Source: Methanolinea sp. UBA277 (GTDB taxonomy: Archaea > Halobacteriota > Methanomicrobia > Methanomicrobiales > Methanospirillaceae). From it: a stretch of DNA of 10,218 nucleotides. The position numbers were made by a program, and so were the translations under genes. This document shows, in pieces, positions 6,791 to 10,218 of this stretch; the first letter of the stretch is position 1; each line of letters begins with the position of its first letter. The notes beneath the pieces are model-generated. The model did not search any database. It was not told the DNA's origin and worked only from the letters and a program-made list of their open reading frames with translations. Location of the stretch: NCBI GenBank assembly GCA_002499905.1, contig DANP01000013.1, forward strand, positions 1 through 10,218, written 5' to 3'.

Positions 6791-6841
6791 TTCCAACCGG
6801 CCATCTCCTTCTCACGAATGCGTAACCGTTCCCCTGATGGC

Positions 6842-6855
6842 CGGACCATGGTCCG
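6842..6855. repeat. perfect 14-bp palindrome
   Basis: CGGACCATGGTCCG is self-complementary. It lies 52 nt past the kinase stop codon, in the gap between two convergent genes. It may act as a weak bidirectional transcription end or be chance in GC-rich DNA. Confidence 0.4.
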
Positions 6856-6957
6856 ACCGGGCTGGTTCTTCTGTGATACATTCTATCCCTCCTAGCTTGG
6901 ATCTCATTGGATGAACTCCCCCACGAGCAACTCGTTGTGAGGATGCGGGCGGGTGCC

Positions 6958-6974
6958 GATCCGTATTTCGGATC
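6958..6974 (-). terminator. hairpin just past the membrane-protein gene
   Basis: GATCCG (6958-6963) pairs with CGGATC (6969-6974) around a 5-nt loop, starting 4 nt past the stop codon of the 6979-7680 gene. No long T-run follows, so its terminator role is tentative. Confidence 0.35.
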
Positions 6975-6978
6975 CCGG

Positions 6979-7680
6979 TTATACCTGTGCTCGCCGTCTC
7001 CGGTACCTGGACACAAGGAAGTACAGGAGAGCAGCAAGGAGGATCGCGACGACGACCGCAATTCCGACGACAAGGTTCGTCATCAGCAATTGTATGATGA
7101 GTTCGGATCCCAAGGCGAAGACCAGGCATTCCACCGTGGCCCCGAGGCCGACTGCGAGAAGTATCTCTGCCGGGCTGAGCCCGGCCATGATGCCCACAAT
7201 GGTCGCACCCACTCCCCCGGTTCCCTGCAGGGGGAGCATCACGAAAAACGCCACACCGGGGACTCTCCACCGGGCCAGCCAGGGCCGCTGTTCCATGAAT
7301 TCATGGCCTGATGCCAGCGACCGGGAGATCCAGGGACCCAGGTAGGGAAGGCGCTGTGCACGATCGAGGTTCAGGATCATGAAGAGACTGGTGACGACGT
7401 CCAGGTAGGCCAGGGTGAAGGCCATGAGCCACCAGGGAATCCCCAGCACTATCCCCAGGGGAATGAGCGATTCTTTTCCTGACGGCGGGACATAGTAGGC
7501 GACCATCAGACCTCCCAGGATCATGACCCGTTCGGGGGTGAGAAGAAAGAAGCAGGTGAGAAAAAAGGCACATGCCAGAAAAAACGGCAGTATCAGCCGG
7601 ACTCGTGGCGACAGGGGAGGGACGGAATGGTTCCGAAGCGAGAGATGGCCGAGATTTCCAAGCCCCATGCTGATCAGCAC
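6979..7680 (-). CDS. small multi-drug export family membrane protein, 233 aa
   Basis: This is an integral membrane protein with about five to six hydrophobic segments (near residues 28-47, 52-64, 72-103, 141-165, 171-190 and 203-223) and a positively charged C-terminal tail (RYRRRR), which suggests a cytoplasmic C-terminus. The block MLPLQGTGGVGATIVGIMAGL (about 148-168) matches the glycine-rich core I associate with the 'putative small multi-drug export protein' family (PF06695). The family name is historical, and a drug-export role is not shown by the sequence. The N-terminal 25 residues are not hydrophobic. The start is GTG 7680 or ATG 7668. A weak TATA-like TGATATG near 7701-7707 fits GTG 7680. 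It is convergent with the histidine kinase, and its 5' side faces a region of possible gene debris. Confidence 0.8.
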   Translation of the reverse strand: MLISMGLGNLGHLSLRNHSVPPLSPRVRLILPFFLACAFFLTCFFLLTPERVMILGGLMVAYYVPPSGKESLIPLGIVLGIPWWLMAFTLAYLDVVTSLFMILNLDRAQRLPYLGPWISRSLASGHEFMEQRPWLARWRVPGVAFFVMLPLQGTGGVGATIVGIMAGLSPAEILLAVGLGATVECLVFALGSELIIQLLMTNLVVGIAVVVAILLAALLYFLVSRYRRRRAQV

Positions 7681-7867
7681 TGAGGTATGGTAACCCGGAT
7701 CATATCAGTATGCACTATTACACTAGCCCTGGGTTCACCCGGAAACCCGGCGCCGTCGGGAGAGAACCCCTGTATGAGCAGCTCTGATGAACCAGGAAAC
7801 CGGCAGCAATGGACGGTGGTGGTACAGCCCCGGGTCAGGAAAGAAATCAGGCTGAGTCAGGAACCAG

Positions 7868-7957
7868 GTGGCAGGGAAGCTGACCGAAGAAACGCTGGAT
7901 GAGGCAATCGGGTCCCCCCGGCACCACGCCAAAGAGGGGGAGAGCGTGTTCAACCAC
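7868..7957 (+). pseudogene. possible truncated start of a small phage/archaeal protein
   Basis: The plus strand from GTG 7868 reads VAGKLTEETLDEAIGSPRHH, then AKEGESVFNH, before turning into arginine- and serine-rich sequence inside the convergent flavoprotein gene. This opening resembles small proteins of about 65-75 residues that I recall from archaea and prophages, with a 'DEAI...SP...GSV..HSL.DQI.AD.YL' pattern. Here the second half is missing. The similarity is from memory and short. The frame overlaps the last codons of the flavoprotein gene, and no good ribosome binding site precedes it. It may be chance. Confidence 0.3.
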
Positions 7958-9188
7958 CCGGGGGAAATTTCCCCGCACTGCTCTTCGCGGCGAGCATCCC
8001 GGTGGAGAAGGCGGCCTGCAGGTTATAGCCGCCGGTATCGCCATCGACATCCAGCACCTCGCCGATGCAGTAGAGGCCGGGCACGATCGTTGATTCCATG
8101 GTCTTCCGGTTGATTTCGCCGAGCGCCACCCCGCCCCGGGTGACCATGGCCTCATCAAAGCCACCCAGCCTGACCACGGTGAAGGGAAGCCCGGTGAGGG
8201 AGGCGATGATCTCCTGCCGGGCCTGCTTCCGGAGGTGGGAGCAGGTCAGGGCGGGGGCAACGCCGGCCAGCTCAAGCAGCTTTTTTGCGAACCGTTCCGG
8301 AAGCGGAAGTCCGGCCAGCACCGTCTTCACCTGGCGGGTCCCGGATGCGGCGATGGCATCGGTCACCTGCTTCCTGACCGCTTCCTGGTCTATGCCGGGG
8401 AAAAAGGAGACCTTCAGTACGTCGCCGGGCAGGATGAACCGGGAGAGGTCGAGCACCCCCGGGCCCGAGAGGCCGGCATGCGTGAAGAGCAGGTCGCCGG
8501 AAGCCTGCCGGACCTTCTTCCCGGCCCGGAAGAGGGAGAGCGGGAGGTTCTCAAACGAGATACCGGCCAGATCAGCGAACGGGTAATTCTGCACCATGAC
8601 GGGGGTGAGGGCCGGGGCGATCTCCGTGACCGTATGCCCGAGCTCCCGGGCCAGGCGGTACCCGTCGCCGGTCGACCCGGTAGCAGGGTACGAGGCCCCA
8701 CCGGTGGCGATCACCACCGCATCCGCCCGGTACGATGCCGTCCCGGTCTCCACGATAAACCTGCCGTCAGCCCGAGCCACCCGGCGGACGGCCTGGCTGC
8801 AGATCACCTCCACTCCCCGCCGGGCGCATTCTGACAGGAGGACGGAGAGAACATCGGAGGACCGCTTTGTCGCCGGGAAGATCTTCCCTCCGGGCTCCAC
8901 GGTCATCGGGAGGCCATGATTTTCAAAAAAGGCTACCATGTCGCGGTTAGTAAACCCCCGGATGGCCGGGCGGAGAAACGGGCCATGGTCGCCGTAGTGA
9001 GAGAAGAATTCCGATATCTCGCCGTCATGGGTGAGGTTGCACTGCCCCGATCCGGTGACCAGGAGTTTTCTCCCGCAGGAGGGTTTCTTCTCGAGCACCT
9101 GCACCCGGCGGTTCTCACCGGCTGCCTGCAGGGCGCAGAAGAGGCCGGCCGGGCCGCCGCCGATGACCACGATGACCGGGGTATTCAC
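7950..9188 (-). CDS. NAD(P)/FAD-dependent oxidoreductase, HI0933/BaiN family, 412 aa
   Basis: This is a cytoplasmic flavoprotein of the HI0933 (YhiN/BaiN-like) family. An N-terminal FAD-binding Rossmann motif VIGGGPAGLFCAL (about residues 8-20) is followed by the family signature GRKLLVTGSGQCNLTH (39-54), then IATGGASYPATGSTGDGY (160-177), GDLLFTHAGLSGPGVLDLSR (231-250) and VTRGGVALGEI (349-359). The C-terminal FAD block is GLYCIGEVLDVDGDTGGYN (371-389). All blocks are intact and the length is normal for the family. Known relatives include an enzyme of bile-acid metabolism, but the substrate in archaea is unknown. The frame is open to a TTG at 9266, but that stretch codes a proline/serine-rich leader. 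GTG 9188 is preferred because the conserved part starts there and a TATA-like box lies 28 nt upstream. It is divergent from the nucleotidyltransferase gene. Confidence 0.9.
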   Translation of the reverse strand: MNTPVIVVIGGGPAGLFCALQAAGENRRVQVLEKKPSCGRKLLVTGSGQCNLTHDGEISEFFSHYGDHGPFLRPAIRGFTNRDMVAFFENHGLPMTVEPGGKIFPATKRSSDVLSVLLSECARRGVEVICSQAVRRVARADGRFIVETGTASYRADAVVIATGGASYPATGSTGDGYRLARELGHTVTEIAPALTPVMVQNYPFADLAGISFENLPLSLFRAGKKVRQASGDLLFTHAGLSGPGVLDLSRFILPGDVLKVSFFPGIDQEAVRKQVTDAIAASGTRQVKTVLAGLPLPERFAKKLLELAGVAPALTCSHLRKQARQEIIASLTGLPFTVVRLGGFDEAMVTRGGVALGEINRKTMESTIVPGLYCIGEVLDVDGDTGGYNLQAAFSTGMLAAKSSAGKFPPGG

Positions 9189-9252
9189 GGGAGAGCGTGG
9201 GGGTTGGAGGGGGATAGAAGTAGCGGAGGGTGAGGAGGGAGGAGGAGGTGTC
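9189..9252. repeat. purine-rich low-complexity tract
   Basis: The plus strand is almost entirely G and A with repeated GGAGG and GAGGAG units. The minus strand, the transcribed direction of the flavoprotein gene, is correspondingly CT-rich. This composition accounts for the spurious proline/serine-rich upstream extension of the flavoprotein frame. It covers the flavoprotein promoter. Confidence 0.5.
9213..9219 (-). promoter_or_regulatory. TATA-like box of the flavoprotein gene
   Basis: The minus strand reads TTCTATC, centred about 28 nt before GTG 9188, which is the spacing for a leaderless archaeal mRNA. Confidence 0.35.
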
Positions 9253-9314
9253 GCCTGAAGAGACAATACTGGAAAAAAGGACAGTGAAATTCAACCACGT
9301 TCTGACAGACACCC

Positions 9315-9321
9315 TTATAAA
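9315..9321 (+). promoter_or_regulatory. TATA box of the nucleotidyltransferase-HEPN module
   Basis: TTATAAA is a near-consensus archaeal TATA box. It lies only 18 nt before ATG 9336 but 27 nt before the in-frame GTG 9345. If it is used, transcription would begin at or near GTG 9345. Confidence 0.5.
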
Positions 9322-9328
9322 GAATTGG

Positions 9329-9340
9329 AACATTAATGTT
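9329..9340. promoter_or_regulatory. perfect 12-bp palindrome, candidate operator
   Basis: AACATTAATGTT is fully self-complementary and sits between the TATA box and the likely transcription start of the module. A dimeric winged-helix repressor bound here would block transcription, and the first gene of the module itself has an N-terminal winged helix. Confidence 0.45.
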
Positions 9341-9890
9341 TCATGTGGAACAAAATTTATCCAATGAAATTGTCCTCCGCCTGCTGCGTGAACCAGCACA
9401 TCTCCGGGGACTCTCTGGTACTCTCCAGGTCAACCACATGACCATCGCCCGGAAACTCGCCGTACTACAGAACGATAACATTGTCGATTACACGAAGGAA
9501 GGGAAGAACAAGGTCTATTTTCTTAAAAAGACCATCGAATCGCGTAATTTAGCGATGGCGTCAGAACTTTACAGGCAGTCCCGGGCGGTCGCCCATTATC
9601 CCCTGTTGAGGGGAGTGATCCAGAGTGTACTCGCTATTCCGGAAATCCGGTTCGCCCTCATCTTTGGAAGCTACGCAAAAGGAACCGCTCATGAAGGCAG
9701 TGACATTGACCTCTTCATCGAAACACCGGACAGGGAGTTGAAAAAGAGACTTGAACAACAGAACAGCCTGGTGAGTGTAAAAATCGGGCCATTTGACAGG
9801 GAGAGTCCACTTATCAGGGAGATCATGAGTAATCATATCATCATTAGAGGAGTGGAGGATTATTTCGAGAAGACACAATTTTTTACATGA
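9336..9890 (+). CDS. MNT-type nucleotidyltransferase with N-terminal winged helix, 184 aa
   Basis: Residues about 8-65 form a winged helix-turn-helix of the MarR/ArsR texture (NEIVLRLLREPAHLRGLSG, then HMTIARKLAVLQNDNIV, and a wing KEGKNKVYFLKK). Residues about 95-175 form a minimal nucleotidyltransferase domain with the signature GSYAKGTAHEGSDIDLFIE: G111, S112 and D123-x-D125 give the G-S-x10-D-x-D metal and nucleotide site. Proteins of this type pair with HEPN proteins. In the MntA-HepT systems the nucleotidyltransferase is the antitoxin, which adds AMP to and silences the HEPN RNase. A HEPN-type gene follows at once and overlaps the end of this gene, which fits that pairing. The N-terminal winged helix suggests autoregulation. 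ATG 9336 is given as the start, but the TATA position favours GTG 9345, three codons later. Confidence 0.85.
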   Translation: MFHVEQNLSNEIVLRLLREPAHLRGLSGTLQVNHMTIARKLAVLQNDNIVDYTKEGKNKVYFLKKTIESRNLAMASELYRQSRAVAHYPLLRGVIQSVLAIPEIRFALIFGSYAKGTAHEGSDIDLFIETPDRELKKRLEQQNSLVSVKIGPFDRESPLIREIMSNHIIIRGVEDYFEKTQFFT

Positions 9891-10218
9891 TCTTTCGCTG
9901 GAAAATAAGATCCAGATCGTCAATCCCAGTGAACATATCATGGAGGCGTACCTGAAAAATCAAAAAGCTATCTTTCTTCGGCCAGGATCCTCCGTGATAG
10001 CGGACATTACGAAGAATCGGTCTCGATGGCCTGCTACAGCATGTATTACATGGTAATGGCGCTCTTCTTCAGGAACGGGATTAAATGCGAAAACCATTCT
10101 GCAACCATCCTCCTCCTGAAAGAGATGTTCGATATCGACAATTCGACCCTCTCACAAGCGAAGAAGGAAAGAATCGATAAGCAATACTACGTGGAAACCT
10201 CCGCTTCACGGGAGGACG
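9862..10218 (+). pseudogene. HEPN-domain protein gene with an apparent -1 frameshift, runs off the window
   Basis: Two frames join to make one HEPN protein. The first reads RRHNFLHDLSLENKIQI, then VNPSEHIMEAYLK. The second, shifted by -1, continues SKSYLSSARILRDSGHYEES, then VSMACYSMYYMVMALFFRNG, then IKCENHSATILLLKEMFDID. The joined protein has the HEPN helix pattern with the tyrosine-rich A-Y/C-Y-S-M-Y-Y core and the GIKCENH turn. Only an RX7H spacing is seen, so a canonical RX4-6H RNase motif is not evident. The switch falls between 9955 and 9968, around two A5 runs, so one lost A is the simplest cause. The first frame stops soon after if not shifted (tryptophan then TAG near 10052). No ATG lies where the protein should begin; GGAGG at 9854-9858 precedes ATT 9862, a possible rare start, and ATG 9940 is the first standard in-frame one. 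It could be a real mutation, a sequencing error or a recoding event. Confidence 0.65.

Noticed and set aside
8235..8834. Plus-strand frame of 199 codons
   Set aside because: It is antisense to the flavoprotein gene, whose conserved motifs are all on the minus strand.
9189..9266. Upstream extension of the flavoprotein to a TTG start
   Set aside because: It encodes a proline/serine run from a purine/pyrimidine-biased tract, and the TATA-like box falls inside it.
1..10218. CRISPR arrays, tRNA or rRNA genes, insertion sequences
   Set aside because: I found no regularly spaced repeats, no cloverleaf-like or rRNA-like sequence, and no transposase motifs or paired terminal repeats.

Overview
The window looks like the chromosome of a methanogenic archaeon, most probably of the order Methanomicrobiales (inference). 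It has moderately high GC, archaeal promoters (TATA-like boxes placed about 27 nt before several start codons, which suggests leaderless mRNAs), some GGAGG-type ribosome binding sites, and a typical gene content: a short RNB exonuclease, a PAS histidine kinase, small cysteine-rich proteins and an MNT/HEPN pair. I see no rRNA, tRNA, CRISPR array, insertion sequence or origin.

Layout. 1-206 is a gene-poor lead-in with one hairpin. 207-497 (+) is a small unrecognised protein. 603-794 (-) is a 63-residue cysteine-rich protein. 1056-1298 (+) is a YwbE-family protein, convergent with a HEAT-repeat protein at 1333-1767 (-). 1768-2012 holds promoter signals, a hairpin and a strong stem-loop terminator. 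2013-3491 (-) is an RNB-domain exoribonuclease with a C-terminal S1 domain, and 3595-4080 (-) is a 161-residue cysteine-containing protein resembling the ATC-hydrolase/V4R type. 4081-4528 is mostly intergenic but contains a decayed copy of the start of the exoribonuclease gene. 4529-6790 (+) is a membrane sensor histidine kinase (sensor, HAMP, PAS, HisKA, HATPase) without a nearby response regulator. 6979-7680 (-) is a small membrane protein of the 'small multi-drug export' family. 7681-7949 is a short region with possible gene debris. 7950-9188 (-) is an HI0933/BaiN-type flavoprotein.

The right end is a divergent toxin-antitoxin-like module. 9336-9890 (+) combines an N-terminal winged helix with a minimal nucleotidyltransferase. 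It is followed by a HEPN-domain gene that needs a one-base frameshift near 9955-9968 to be read through and that runs off the window. A perfect 12-bp palindrome lies between the TATA box and the likely transcription start of this module, a good candidate for an autoregulatory operator.

Most genes are single-gene transcription units facing in mixed directions, and I see no shared pathway. The most interesting points are the exoribonuclease relic, the frameshifted HEPN gene with its operator-like palindrome, and a possible short transcript at 1848-1934.
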